Notes under the pieces: generated by a model
The model's database searches: none
Seen by the model: the letters and a program-made list of their open reading frames with translations, nothing else
Told to the model about the DNA's origin: nothing
Translations under genes and position numbers: made by a program
Part shown: positions 42,654 to 51,610 of the stretch, one piece after another
Layout: every line of letters begins with the position of its first letter
Position numbering within the stretch: position 1 is the first letter of the stretch
NCBI RefSeq assembly: GCF_024129865.1
Contig: NZ_JAMYFE010000048.1
Span: 1-64,000 of the forward strand
Length of the DNA stretch: 64,000 bases
From: Stieleria tagensis
GTDB taxonomy: Bacteria; Planctomycetota; Planctomycetia; Pirellulales; Pirellulaceae
Reading direction: 5' to 3'

Positions 42654-44096
42654 CTAGGCGTCCTCGACACCGATTTGGCGCAGTTGCAGCGTGTCGATGA
42701 TTTTGTCATCAGCCAGCGCGTTGGTGATCACGACCAGCCAGCTGCCCGGCTTGCACCAGTTTTTCTTTAGCAAGACGTTTAAGGCATCTTGGATCGTTTC
42801 TTCGGGGTCGTCGGAGAATTCGATCAAAAACGGTTCCACTCCCCACGGCAACATCAACTGATGAAAGGTCGATTGCACATCCGTGAAGGCATAGATCGGT
42901 ACCTCGTGCGCCCGCATCGCGCCCAGCACATAGGCCAAGAATCCGCTGCGGGTGAACACAACAACGCCTGATTGACCGAGTTCTTTGGCCAAAACCACCG
43001 ACGAACGCAGCATCTTGGACTTCGGTTCGTGCAACTGGATTCGATCATTGATCGGCCGCTCCACCGAAGGCTCAATGCTAGTCACAATGTTTTTGAGCAC
43101 TTCGACGGACTCCAGTGGATAAGCGCCTGTGGTGGTTTCGCCGGACAGCATGATCGCATCGGCTTGTTCGCGGATCGCGTTGGAGACGTCGGAGATTTCT
43201 GCACGCGTGGGAATTGGCGATTGAATCATTGACTCCAGCAAATGGGTGGCAATGATCACCGGCTTGCCTTCGGACTGACAGGCGCGAACCAGTTGCGTCT
43301 GGACCAATGGCAGTTTGTGGTATTCGATTTCGATGCCCAGGTCACCGCGAGCGACCATCACCCCGTCGGTCTCGTGGATGATTTCGTCCATGTTCCGCAC
43401 ACCGGCTTGATCTTCGATCTTGGCGATGATCCGAGCTTGGCATCCCTGTTCGTCCAGATAGCTTCGCAGCGTGCGAATGTCTTCGGCTTGACGGACAAAC
43501 GAGAGTGCAACGAAATCGAGTCCGGCGGCGATGCCGGCGCACAAATCGTTTTTGTCTTTGTCGGTCAGTGCGGGTAGATTGACTTGAGTCCCGGGCAGAT
43601 TGATATGCCGACGCGACCCCATGACTCCGGGCGTCAATACTTCCAACACCACTCGCGCGGAGTTTTTCTCCAACACCCTGGTTCTCAACAACCCGCTATC
43701 AATGAGCACCATTGCGCCGACATCGACATCGCCGGGCAAATCCGGATAGTTGACCGAGACACGATGGACACCATCGTTGAGGGCTTCGAAGTCCCCGGTG
43801 TGAAGTTCCAATCGGTCTCCTTTGGCCAATTGCATCGGCGTGTCCACGGGACCGGTACGAACCTCCGGTCCCTTCACGTCCATCATCACGGCGACGTGGC
43901 GATCAACGTTTGCCGATGCCTGGCGGATACGAGCGATGATCTCGCTGACCCACTCGACACTGCCGTGTGCCATGTTCAGCCGAATGATGTCGACCCCCGC
44001 AGCAATCAGGGCTTCCAATTTTTCCAGAGACTCGGTTGCCGGACCAATGGTCGCGACAATTTTGGTGTGCCGATACGGTCGCTGTGTTTCGTCCAT
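42654..44096 (-). CDS. pyk: Pyruvate kinase
   Basis: 480 aa. Converts phosphoenolpyruvate and ADP to pyruvate and ATP. The family blocks are TKIVATIGPATES, DIIRLNMAHGS, VMMDVKGPEVRTG, the catalytic Lys in IIAKIEDQAGV, MVARGDLGIEI and the ISDVSNAIREQADAIMLSGET stretch (positions about 315-335, given in part). The C-terminal allosteric domain is present (VVVFTRSGFLAY). I chose the ATG at 44,096 (MDETQRPYRHTKIV); a longer frame to 44,204 adds 36 poorly conserved residues. It stands alone between the transposase and the kinase gene. Confidence 0.95.
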   Translation of the reverse strand: MDETQRPYRHTKIVATIGPATESLEKLEALIAAGVDIIRLNMAHGSVEWVSEIIARIRQASANVDRHVAVMMDVKGPEVRTGPVDTPMQLAKGDRLELHTGDFEALNDGVHRVSVNYPDLPGDVDVGAMVLIDSGLLRTRVLEKNSARVVLEVLTPGVMGSRRHINLPGTQVNLPALTDKDKNDLCAGIAAGLDFVALSFVRQAEDIRTLRSYLDEQGCQARIIAKIEDQAGVRNMDEIIHETDGVMVARGDLGIEIEYHKLPLVQTQLVRACQSEGKPVIIATHLLESMIQSPIPTRAEISDVSNAIREQADAIMLSGETTTGAYPLESVEVLKNIVTSIEPSVERPINDRIQLHEPKSKMLRSSVVLAKELGQSGVVVFTRSGFLAYVLGAMRAHEVPIYAFTDVQSTFHQLMLPWGVEPFLIEFSDDPEETIQDALNVLLKKNWCKPGSWLVVITNALADDKIIDTLQLRQIGVEDA

Positions 44097-44299
44097 GAGA
44101 TACCAAGCCATTGTTGATCGGACGGGAAAAGATGTCATGTTCAGTGTCGTCAATCGCACCGCTGCAACAAGAGTGCCTGCCGACAATGCTGCTGAATCAG
44201 CCATGCAAGTCGGTCAATGTCTGCGAAAGCGTCCTTGTCGGGTCAGCGACTGAACGCGATTCTCGCGATGCAATGTTCAATCCCGCCGGCCGCTCGGGG

Positions 44300-47200
44300 C
44301 TACAACAGCTGGTCGATCAGCGCTGCGGCCGACGGGTATTCCTTGCGGACTTGCTTGAGCGCGTCGGTGGCGATCGCGATCGACTTTCGTTCGGACTTAA
44401 GCCGCTGACAAATCGCCACCAATAAAAAGTCTTGGGTGATTGCTCGCAACGAACGCTCCATCTCGTGCAGCGGCATCGCTTTGTCATACAAACGCAGTGC
44501 CGAAACGACGTTCTCTAATGCGAGCGGGTCGTTGCGACGGACGCCCACTTCGGCACAGGCCTCGGTGATCAAGCGGTGTATTCTTTCGAGCGGGTCAGCG
44601 GCATTTTCCGGCAACGCAGCCAATGCCCGTTCAAGCTGGTTGCGACAATCCGCTTGCTGGCCATTGGTCAATCCAGGTTTGAGCATCAAACCACGCTGGG
44701 CGTTGAGCGCACAGATAGCGACTAAACCGCTGCGCTGAGGCGTCGGGTGGTTTCGATAAAACTCGATCGCGTCTTTGAACCACTTTGCGATCTGTTTGTA
44801 GTCCTGCGTGATTGCGGCCAGATCGATTGTCAGCAGGATGCATTCGCGGCGGACCGACGGATACGGGTCTTGGATCCGATCCAACGTTTCCGTGATGCGA
44901 TCGGCAAGGCGTGAACGCTGGTCGACATCCTCGGTCGCTTGTAGCATTGCGATCAGCGTTTGACAAAGCTGAATGGAAGCGAGTTGGGAAATGGCGCTGG
45001 GCAGAAAATCGGAGGCCCGATCGAGCGAGCGCACTTTCTCGAAATGGTCGCACGCCAGCGGCAACTTGCCACTCGCGGCATAAAAACGCCCAGCCGTTAC
45101 ATGCCAATTGCCTTGAGTGGCCATCGACAGATCGGGCGTCTTTAATTCCTGGATCCCATCTTCGTCGATCGAGATGGATTGGATCAACTGCTGGGCGGAA
45201 TTTTGAACCGAGCGAATCAAATCGCGCTGCTCTTGATCGACCGACGAATTGCTCTGGCCGGTCAGTGTTTGAAGTTTGACGGTCAGCGTTTCCAGGGCAT
45301 CGATTTGTAACGACACGGCCAACAGATTTTGTTTCTGTCGAATTGAAATCGCTTTGTCGAGTGCCGCGGACGCGCGGTCGAACAGGGCGAGGACCGCGGG
45401 TAAACCACCCTCCTGAGCGTCATTCTGTCGCGCTGCGGTGGAAGCCATTGCGATGGCGCGATTACGGAGCGGAATGGCCAACGCGCGCAGTCGATCATCA
45501 GCATCGTTGTGCCAAGCTTCTGGCGCCGCCACGGCTTGCTCAGCCAGTTCTATGGCCCGGTCGCGTAACCGCAGCGATTCTTGATTTGAATCGGCGGACG
45601 CTGCGATTCGATCGAGCAGCGCTGCCAAACACCGTTTTGCTTCTCCGATTCCCGCTGCACCTGATGCCGGCTCCAACGACGAATCGGCGCTGTGGTCGAT
45701 CACTTTTTGAAAGGTCGACTGGGCGGTCTGGTAGTGGGCCAATCGCTGTGATTCGTTACGACTGAGGAATCCGACTTGGTCCGCCACTCGGCCGTGCACA
45801 TACCATTGATCGACCAGAGCCGGCGAGGACGAATCAGCGGAAATCGTAGGCAGCAATTGCTCGTACTGCTGCAACAATGCGATCACGTCTTTGACACTTT
45901 GATCGTCGTCCCCCTCGTACACCTCTTGGATCGACGCTTCGACACATTGGCGTGTCATCGCAGCTGTGGTCTGCGGATCACTGGACCATTGGGCGGCGAC
46001 CGCGGATGCGATTTCAATGCTGCGCAACCACTGCACATAGGTTTGAAATTGAGACACATAGCGGAACTGGTTGCCGGTCTGGGCATACCACAAACAGAGC
46101 TGGCCGCAGTGGTCCGGGTTCAACCAACGCGGTACCGTAGGCATTCGTGTCGTCCCACGGTCCACCACCGGCTCGATCAATCGAATCACCGGCAGCAGCA
46201 CCTCGGTGACACGTTGCTGTGACGAATGCCGTGTTGAATCATCACCGTTTCCACTCACTGCCGAATTTTCGTATTCGATCAAACGCACCGCAGCGGCGAT
46301 CAAGCGAGGTAGCCAGGTTTGTTGATCGGTTGGATCGAGGCGGCCACGATTGAGCAAACCACGGTACAGAGCCAATCTTGCGCTGTCGGTTTGCGGCGTT
46401 TGCAATTTGAGCGCGACATCCATCTCCGCGGCCCGCAGCAAATCATTTTGGGCGACGTTCCAAAGAAACATCTCGTGTCGCACACGGTCATCCATTGTCG
46501 ATTCGTCAGCGGCCAGTTCCCTGGCCAGCTTCAGCGTTGAAACGACTGTCCCACGCCATGCCTGGGCATCGGTTTCGGGATTGGCATACCGCAGGGCATT
46601 GGACTGTTGGTCGGCAACGCTCGTTTGCTGGATCAAATCGTCAACCAGTTGTTGGGCCACGGCCAGTCGGTCTCGGCGGGCTAATTGATCCATTGTGGCG
46701 GAATCACGTGACGCATCAGACCAAATCTCCATCGCCCGCTCGCGGTCACCCGAGGCATAGGCTTGCCAGGCACGACCGAACTGATACGACGGTTCGACAC
46801 GGTCTGTCAGAAACGGCAATTCGGTAGGCAGCACCGCTGGTCCCATCGTCGCTGTTTGGCCGACGCGGCCGTGATCGACCAATCGCGCAGCCGCAATCGC
46901 CAGTGGGTCATCCGAGACGCGACTGCGCAGCCGCTCTGCCGCCTGGGACAGAGATTGATCGGATTGTTCCGCGGACTTTGATTCGATTCGATCGGCAATC
47001 AATGACAGGATCATTCCGCGATCCAAATCCGTAGGCCACTGCAATGAATGATCTGCGGCTAGTTTTTGTATCGTCGAACGTTGTTGCAGCAGTGGCGCGA
47101 CCGGCAACGGACTCGCCGCCAGCAACTGCGCCGCAAATGTATCAGCCCAAGCCTGGAGGACCGCCGGTGGCGTTTGATCCATCCCAGCCGACTGCAACCA

Positions 47201-48862
47201 TTTTGTCAATTCATCTGGATGTTGCTTGGCTGTCAAATCCGCCAACTGACGATAGAGCAGCAACCGCTGGGGTTCGTTTTGGTCCGCCCCCACCAGGGTG
47301 CCGTCGGCGATGGCCCGGTCGATCTGAGGTGTGGGCACCCAGCGCTCGGTCGGCGGCCAGGGGGCCACAGCAAGTTGGTCTTCAACAGCGGCCAATTCCA
47401 TTGCTAATTGCCGCCCGGTTTGTTGTTGGCGTGGGGCCTGTTGTTGACGCTGCTGAGCTGCCATCGACTGCGGATCAGGCGGATCGTCGGCCGCCGCGAT
47501 CACTTTCGGCGTTTCGTCGGGGGGCGTTTTGGGGTCAGGTTGTGGCAGTGGCTGCGGCAGTGGTGTCACGCTCGCTTGGTCATTGTTCTCAGCCGCCCTG
47601 GGACGCAGGTCAAACCACCAATAGCCTGCGCCAAAGGTCAGGACGACGCCCAGCAACATCGCGATGCACATTCGTACGACGTGGCCCGGACCTGCTGCCG
47701 AGTCTGTCATTGAGGCGTGCGGACGCATCGCATCGACAAACTCGCGACAAGTGCCAAAGCGAGCCTCGGGCTGTAACCGGGTGGCTTTGATAAGCGCCTT
47801 TTTCTCCGATGGTGTGACACCCGAAAAATCGAACTCGCTGGTCGATTTTGCGATCAGGATCGCGGCTTGGCTGAGTTCGCTGTAGGGCAGGCGGCCGGTC
47901 CGCAGTTCATAAAAACTGATGGCCAGCGAATACTGATCGATCGTTTCGCTGTATGTCCGATTCATTAGCATTTCCGGTGCACCGTAAGCCGGTGAACCAA
48001 AAACCTTTTGGGTCATCCGCGAATCTTCTTCGACCCGCCGCGCCAAACCAAAATCACAGACCTGGACCTGCCCACCGACCAACAACAGATTCTGGGGTTT
48101 GATGTCGCAGTGATAGATGGCGTGCCGCGTGTTGAGATGATCGATCGCTTCGGCGGCGGCGGCCATGTAACGCAACAGTTCCTGGCGCTCGATGCCGCAG
48201 GGCTCAGGCGATTCCTGTTGGGCTTCATCCAAGTGATCCGCCAGAGTTTTATCGCCCAGTCCCATTGCGATCACCATCGCACTGGCCTGGCGGATGGCGG
48301 CGGTCAGCGTCAGTACCGCCGATTCGGAATCGTCCGCTTCGTCGGTTTCATCGATCGACGCGCCGGAGGTGCTGCGCGAGGATTGTTCGACGTTTTCGGG
48401 CTCCGAATCAGCTTGTTGGATGCCGACCGAGGACTGATTCGGATTTCGGTCCAGGGCGGCATCGGGGGATTCACCGTCGCCGGTGTCTGCCGCTTCCGGC
48501 AACTGCATTGTCCCCTGGCTGATCGCGCCCTGGCTGATCGACGGCTCTGGATTGGGTTGCTTCGTGTCGACCGACGATTCCAATTCCAGTTGCAGCAACT
48601 CGGACTTCAATACCGATCCGTCTTCGTCCAACAACCAGAAACCAAAGATCGGGCATAGATTGGGATGCCGAGCACCTTGGATGGTGCGCAGGGCACGCAA
48701 TTCACGTTGCCCGCCCAATCGTTTTAACTCGGCGACCAATTTGATCGCCACCATCACCCCGCCGGGCGCTTTGGCCGACCAGGCTTCGCCGGCCATCCCG
48801 CCGCCGAGTCGTTTGACCAGCGTGTAGCCGGGGACGATCTCTTGGCCGGACTGCAATTGCAT
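44300..48862 (-). CDS. Membrane-anchored Ser/Thr protein kinase with long C-terminal region
   Basis: 1520 aa. The kinase domain is split by an acidic insertion of about 110 residues (about 95-205, rich in Ser/Asp/Glu). Visible kinase motifs are the Gly-loop LGGGMAGEAW, Lys in VAIKLV, the catalytic-loop Asp253 in HCDIKPQN (HRD changed to HCD), CDFGLAR and GSPAYGAPE. A single membrane helix lies near residues 391-417 (MCIAMLLGVVLTFGAGYWW). The extracytoplasmic remainder (about 1080 residues) is helical and probably repeat/TPR-like, with a Gln/Arg-rich linker first. The Cys in HCD is an unusual replacement, though the Asp is kept, so activity is possible. Its target is unknown. Confidence 0.85.
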   Translation of the reverse strand: MQLQSGQEIVPGYTLVKRLGGGMAGEAWSAKAPGGVMVAIKLVAELKRLGGQRELRALRTIQGARHPNLCPIFGFWLLDEDGSVLKSELLQLELESSVDTKQPNPEPSISQGAISQGTMQLPEAADTGDGESPDAALDRNPNQSSVGIQQADSEPENVEQSSRSTSGASIDETDEADDSESAVLTLTAAIRQASAMVIAMGLGDKTLADHLDEAQQESPEPCGIERQELLRYMAAAAEAIDHLNTRHAIYHCDIKPQNLLLVGGQVQVCDFGLARRVEEDSRMTQKVFGSPAYGAPEMLMNRTYSETIDQYSLAISFYELRTGRLPYSELSQAAILIAKSTSEFDFSGVTPSEKKALIKATRLQPEARFGTCREFVDAMRPHASMTDSAAGPGHVVRMCIAMLLGVVLTFGAGYWWFDLRPRAAENNDQASVTPLPQPLPQPDPKTPPDETPKVIAAADDPPDPQSMAAQQRQQQAPRQQQTGRQLAMELAAVEDQLAVAPWPPTERWVPTPQIDRAIADGTLVGADQNEPQRLLLYRQLADLTAKQHPDELTKWLQSAGMDQTPPAVLQAWADTFAAQLLAASPLPVAPLLQQRSTIQKLAADHSLQWPTDLDRGMILSLIADRIESKSAEQSDQSLSQAAERLRSRVSDDPLAIAAARLVDHGRVGQTATMGPAVLPTELPFLTDRVEPSYQFGRAWQAYASGDRERAMEIWSDASRDSATMDQLARRDRLAVAQQLVDDLIQQTSVADQQSNALRYANPETDAQAWRGTVVSTLKLARELAADESTMDDRVRHEMFLWNVAQNDLLRAAEMDVALKLQTPQTDSARLALYRGLLNRGRLDPTDQQTWLPRLIAAAVRLIEYENSAVSGNGDDSTRHSSQQRVTEVLLPVIRLIEPVVDRGTTRMPTVPRWLNPDHCGQLCLWYAQTGNQFRYVSQFQTYVQWLRSIEIASAVAAQWSSDPQTTAAMTRQCVEASIQEVYEGDDDQSVKDVIALLQQYEQLLPTISADSSSPALVDQWYVHGRVADQVGFLSRNESQRLAHYQTAQSTFQKVIDHSADSSLEPASGAAGIGEAKRCLAALLDRIAASADSNQESLRLRDRAIELAEQAVAAPEAWHNDADDRLRALAIPLRNRAIAMASTAARQNDAQEGGLPAVLALFDRASAALDKAISIRQKQNLLAVSLQIDALETLTVKLQTLTGQSNSSVDQEQRDLIRSVQNSAQQLIQSISIDEDGIQELKTPDLSMATQGNWHVTAGRFYAASGKLPLACDHFEKVRSLDRASDFLPSAISQLASIQLCQTLIAMLQATEDVDQRSRLADRITETLDRIQDPYPSVRRECILLTIDLAAITQDYKQIAKWFKDAIEFYRNHPTPQRSGLVAICALNAQRGLMLKPGLTNGQQADCRNQLERALAALPENAADPLERIHRLITEACAEVGVRRNDPLALENVVSALRLYDKAMPLHEMERSLRAITQDFLLVAICQRLKSERKSIAIATDALKQVRKEYPSAAALIDQLL

Positions 48863-48974
48863 TGTCGGATGTTGGTGGCGTAACGGTGTCGGAAGCTGGT
48901 CGATTCATTCTACCGGCCCTAGACGCCCATTGTACGAATCCCGGGGCCGATAGAGAACTGGCTTCCCAGTGGAC

Positions 48975-50261
48975 TCAAGGGGTGCCGATGCGGAACAGTC
49001 GGGATCCGGTGCGGATGATGAATCCGTTTTCAATGACGGCGAATCCGTATTGAATCTCCGCTGCAAACCCACCCGGGCCGCCGTCGCCATCGGGCTTCCA
49101 AAGTGTGTTTTCGGTCACAATTTTCTCCTCGTCGCCGGTTTTTAACACCGATGTGACACCATGCTGCCCAAAAAAGTAGACATGATCGCCGACACCGATC
49201 GGCGTGGCCCAATTGCTTTCCTCCACCCGCGCCGTGTACACCGTTTCGCCGGTCGCCAGATCCAGACAGTACACCACGCCGCCACGATTGGTGTAATAAG
49301 CATGTCCTTGATAGGCGATCGGTGACCCGAAGGAACTGGTGACTTTTTCGTTGATCCAAACGACTTCTGGTTCGAATCCCTGATCGGTCTTGTTGATCTT
49401 CATCAGCAGATTCGAGCGGCGTGCTCCTTCGCTGGCCTCGCCGTTGCGTCCCGGCGAGGCGCCGATCAGGAAACGCGAATCGTCGACCATGACTGGACTG
49501 GCGACCGTGTTTCCGCCGACTTCGTCAAAGGTCCACAACCGCTGGCCGGTTTCCACCGAATAACCATCAATCGATCCGGCCGCCGAGACGACAACCTGCG
49601 GCGTTCCATCGACGGGGATGATCATCGGCGACGACCAAGCGGTGCGACTGGTCCGGTCGGTCTTCCAGATCGTCTTTCCGCTCTGTTTATCAATCGCAGC
49701 GAGGTAGGCTGGTCCATCGTTGTCGGCCAAAACGAACAGACGATCGTCGACTTGGGCGAGTGAGCCACCGAGTCCGAATTTTCCTTCGTACTTGCCGTAG
49801 TCGTCGATCAATGATCGCTGCCAGCGAACCTGGCCTTCGTTGTCGAGTGCGATCAGGTTTCCGCTTTCAAAAAAAGCAAACACGCCGGACGAGTCGGCCA
49901 CCGGTGTGGGGGCGGCGCGACTGGTGTAGGGATCATTTTTGACTTGCAAACTGCTGGGCGATTCGTGTTGCCAGAGTTTGTTTCCGGTCGCCAGGTCAAA
50001 ACAGCTGACACGGTTGGTTTCTTTCATCGGGCCGTCGATCGCCGTGACAAAGATTCGCGAACCGACAATCACTGGGCTGGATTGGCCATACCCGGACAAG
50101 GGAGTCTGCCAAACCATACCCGATTCCGGCGACCATTCGAGCGGCAACTGGAAGTCGGTGACCGATGAGCGCTGGCGACCGCCCAAGAAAGCTGGCCAGT
50201 CCGCTAGAGCCGCGGGCAGAAACGAACAAACCAAAATCGGAACACAAATCCAGCGTGTCAT
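48975..50261 (-). CDS. Secreted PQQ-like/BamB-type beta-propeller protein
   Basis: 428 aa from the ATG at 50,261 with signal peptide (ICVPILVCSFLPAALA). Repeated propeller blades are visible as GxxLWxxD- or WxxxL-type strands: ATGNKLWQHE, SGKTIWKTDR, TGQRLWTFDE, and ATGETVYTAR. The pattern DWPAFLGG after the signal is common in planctomycete PQQ-binding-like proteins. The function is not known; a role as scaffold or as dehydrogenase-like protein is possible, but quinoprotein active-site residues could not be confirmed. The longer frame to 50,309 would precede the signal peptide by 16 residues. Confidence 0.85.
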   Translation of the reverse strand: MTRWICVPILVCSFLPAALADWPAFLGGRQRSSVTDFQLPLEWSPESGMVWQTPLSGYGQSSPVIVGSRIFVTAIDGPMKETNRVSCFDLATGNKLWQHESPSSLQVKNDPYTSRAAPTPVADSSGVFAFFESGNLIALDNEGQVRWQRSLIDDYGKYEGKFGLGGSLAQVDDRLFVLADNDGPAYLAAIDKQSGKTIWKTDRTSRTAWSSPMIIPVDGTPQVVVSAAGSIDGYSVETGQRLWTFDEVGGNTVASPVMVDDSRFLIGASPGRNGEASEGARRSNLLMKINKTDQGFEPEVVWINEKVTSSFGSPIAYQGHAYYTNRGGVVYCLDLATGETVYTARVEESNWATPIGVGDHVYFFGQHGVTSVLKTGDEEKIVTENTLWKPDGDGGPGGFAAEIQYGFAVIENGFIIRTGSRLFRIGTP

Positions 50262-50309
50262 GGCACTGCTACAAAAGAGACGATCGGAAGAACAATGATT
50301 TGACAACAT

Positions 50310-50617
50310 CTTAGCGAGCTGTCACCTGATCGTCGATTTGGGCGCATTTTGCCAGTGGTTTCTGGGACCTCGTGGGCGGGGCGATGCATCTTCCCAACCC
50401 GACGCGAACTCGCAACTTCAACGGCGCTGGTGTGGAGGATTTATCCGACTCGGGTGGGGGTTTTCTGCGAAGAATAAAGCCGGTCGGATAAATCCTCCAC
50501 ACCAACTTGCGACCGGCTAACTAAATCAACAGCCCGGATAGCGAGGGAATGCGTTGGGACAAATCAACGTTGCCTTGCGATTCGCACTGGCATTTTGTTG
50601 GCAACCGACGCCAAATG
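50310..50617. other. Intergenic region with a strong inverted repeat
   Basis: 308 bp without a gene (it lies upstream of the PQQ-type gene and downstream of the caspase-like gene). It holds the 22-bp inverted repeat described separately and a second, overlapping 8-bp pair (GCCGGTCG 50,479-50,486 with CGACCGGC 50,510-50,517). Confidence 0.7.
50428..50504. repeat. 22-bp perfect inverted repeat (REP/MITE-like palindrome)
   Basis: Arms at 50,428-50,449 and 50,483-50,504 are perfect reverse complements, separated by 33 bp. The arms begin TGGTGTGGAGG and contain TTTATCCGAC. The transcript would form a long hairpin on either strand. The overlapping 8-bp pair offers an alternative fold. No flanking direct repeat was noticed. 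Confidence 0.85.
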
Positions 50618-51610
50618 TCAGTTTGAATCGGTTGCTTGTGCCGCCGAGACGGGAACAAAGCGACTGCGGTAGCCGTCCAGGTTGCGGCTTTCGATCAAAG
50701 CCGGCTTGGTGATGACCGTGGCGTCTTTGACCTGTGCTTCAGCGTCTTCAGCTTCAGCATCTTCGTCGTCGGCTTCTTCGTCGTCGGTTTCTTCAGGCTT
50801 GGCCGGCAGGTAGGGCTCCTGGACTTCGCTGCCACGTCCATCGCCGTTGTCGTCCAACTGTCCGTGCTCAGTTTGCAATCGGTCGATGGCGCGAAAACGC
50901 GAAGCGACTTCCAGGTTGGTTGCCAGGTACAGATCCAACAGTGAAAGGACCGAGTCACCATCGATGTCTTCCAGCACTTGATTTTCTGCGTCACCGGTCA
51001 TCACATCGGCCAGCGCGTAGGGCATCTCAGTCCCCGTGAACTCCAAATCCGCTTCCGTCGCAGAAATGACGATTCGCCCCTCGCGTGCCAATGGCTTGAT
51101 CCAAAATCCGCTAATCGGTTGGGTCATCCAATAGACTTGTTCGCGGCAGCGAATCGCATCGGTCCATCGTGCAAAATCTTGTTGGTTGATGTCAGGTCCA
51201 GCAATATTCAATTGGCTTTCGACGCCATAGGGATGGGCATGCCCGATCAAGATGACCCAATACCCATCGTTCGGCCCCAATTGTTTGCCCGCCTGTTCCA
51301 ATTCCGACTGGATGGTTTCACGCTGGCACAACTGAACCGCCGAGTGGTCACTCGAAAGTGTGTCGACCATCTGTTGGTCGCCGGCGAGAACCCGCAGGTC
51401 ACCGGGCTCAACGCCCAACACGGACTGCGACGCGAGGATCAGTTTTTGGCAGGCTGTTGTCATCTTCTGGCGATGATCGTCGTCGCCCGGCAATCCGCAA
51501 CAGATCAACATCCGCCGCTGGATCGATGGTTTTTCCCCCACAGCATCATCCGCCATGCAGACGGTGGCGGAGACCAAAACAAGGGCGACGGACATCAATC
51601 GAACGATCAT
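50618..51610 (-). CDS. Caspase/legumain-like fold protein, probably catalytically dead
   Basis: 330 aa with signal peptide (MIVRLMSVALVLVSATVCMA). It reads as a clan-CD (C13/caspase-like) domain: strand MLICCGLPGDD, then the His motif in VILIGHAHPYG, then a strand-turn IVISATEADLEF. Where these families have the catalytic Cys (as in the C-x-SG context), this protein has TQPISGFW, so the nucleophile seems lost. After the domain come DIDGDS and an acidic Asp/Glu/Ala low-complexity stretch. Its ATG overlaps the stop of the M56 gene (4 bp), giving an operon with BlaI and M56 genes. Fold assignment is by pattern only. Confidence 0.75.
   Translation of the reverse strand: MIVRLMSVALVLVSATVCMADDAVGEKPSIQRRMLICCGLPGDDDHRQKMTTACQKLILASQSVLGVEPGDLRVLAGDQQMVDTLSSDHSAVQLCQRETIQSELEQAGKQLGPNDGYWVILIGHAHPYGVESQLNIAGPDINQQDFARWTDAIRCREQVYWMTQPISGFWIKPLAREGRIVISATEADLEFTGTEMPYALADVMTGDAENQVLEDIDGDSVLSLLDLYLATNLEVASRFRAIDRLQTEHGQLDDNGDGRGSEVQEPYLPAKPEETDDEEADDEDAEAEDAEAQVKDATVITKPALIESRNLDGYRSRFVPVSAAQATDSN

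Noticed and set aside
44097-44204. Longer pyruvate kinase N-terminus
   Set aside because: The first 36 residues of the long frame do not match pyruvate kinases, whereas the ATG at 44,096 precedes the conserved TKIVATIGP block by 10 residues.
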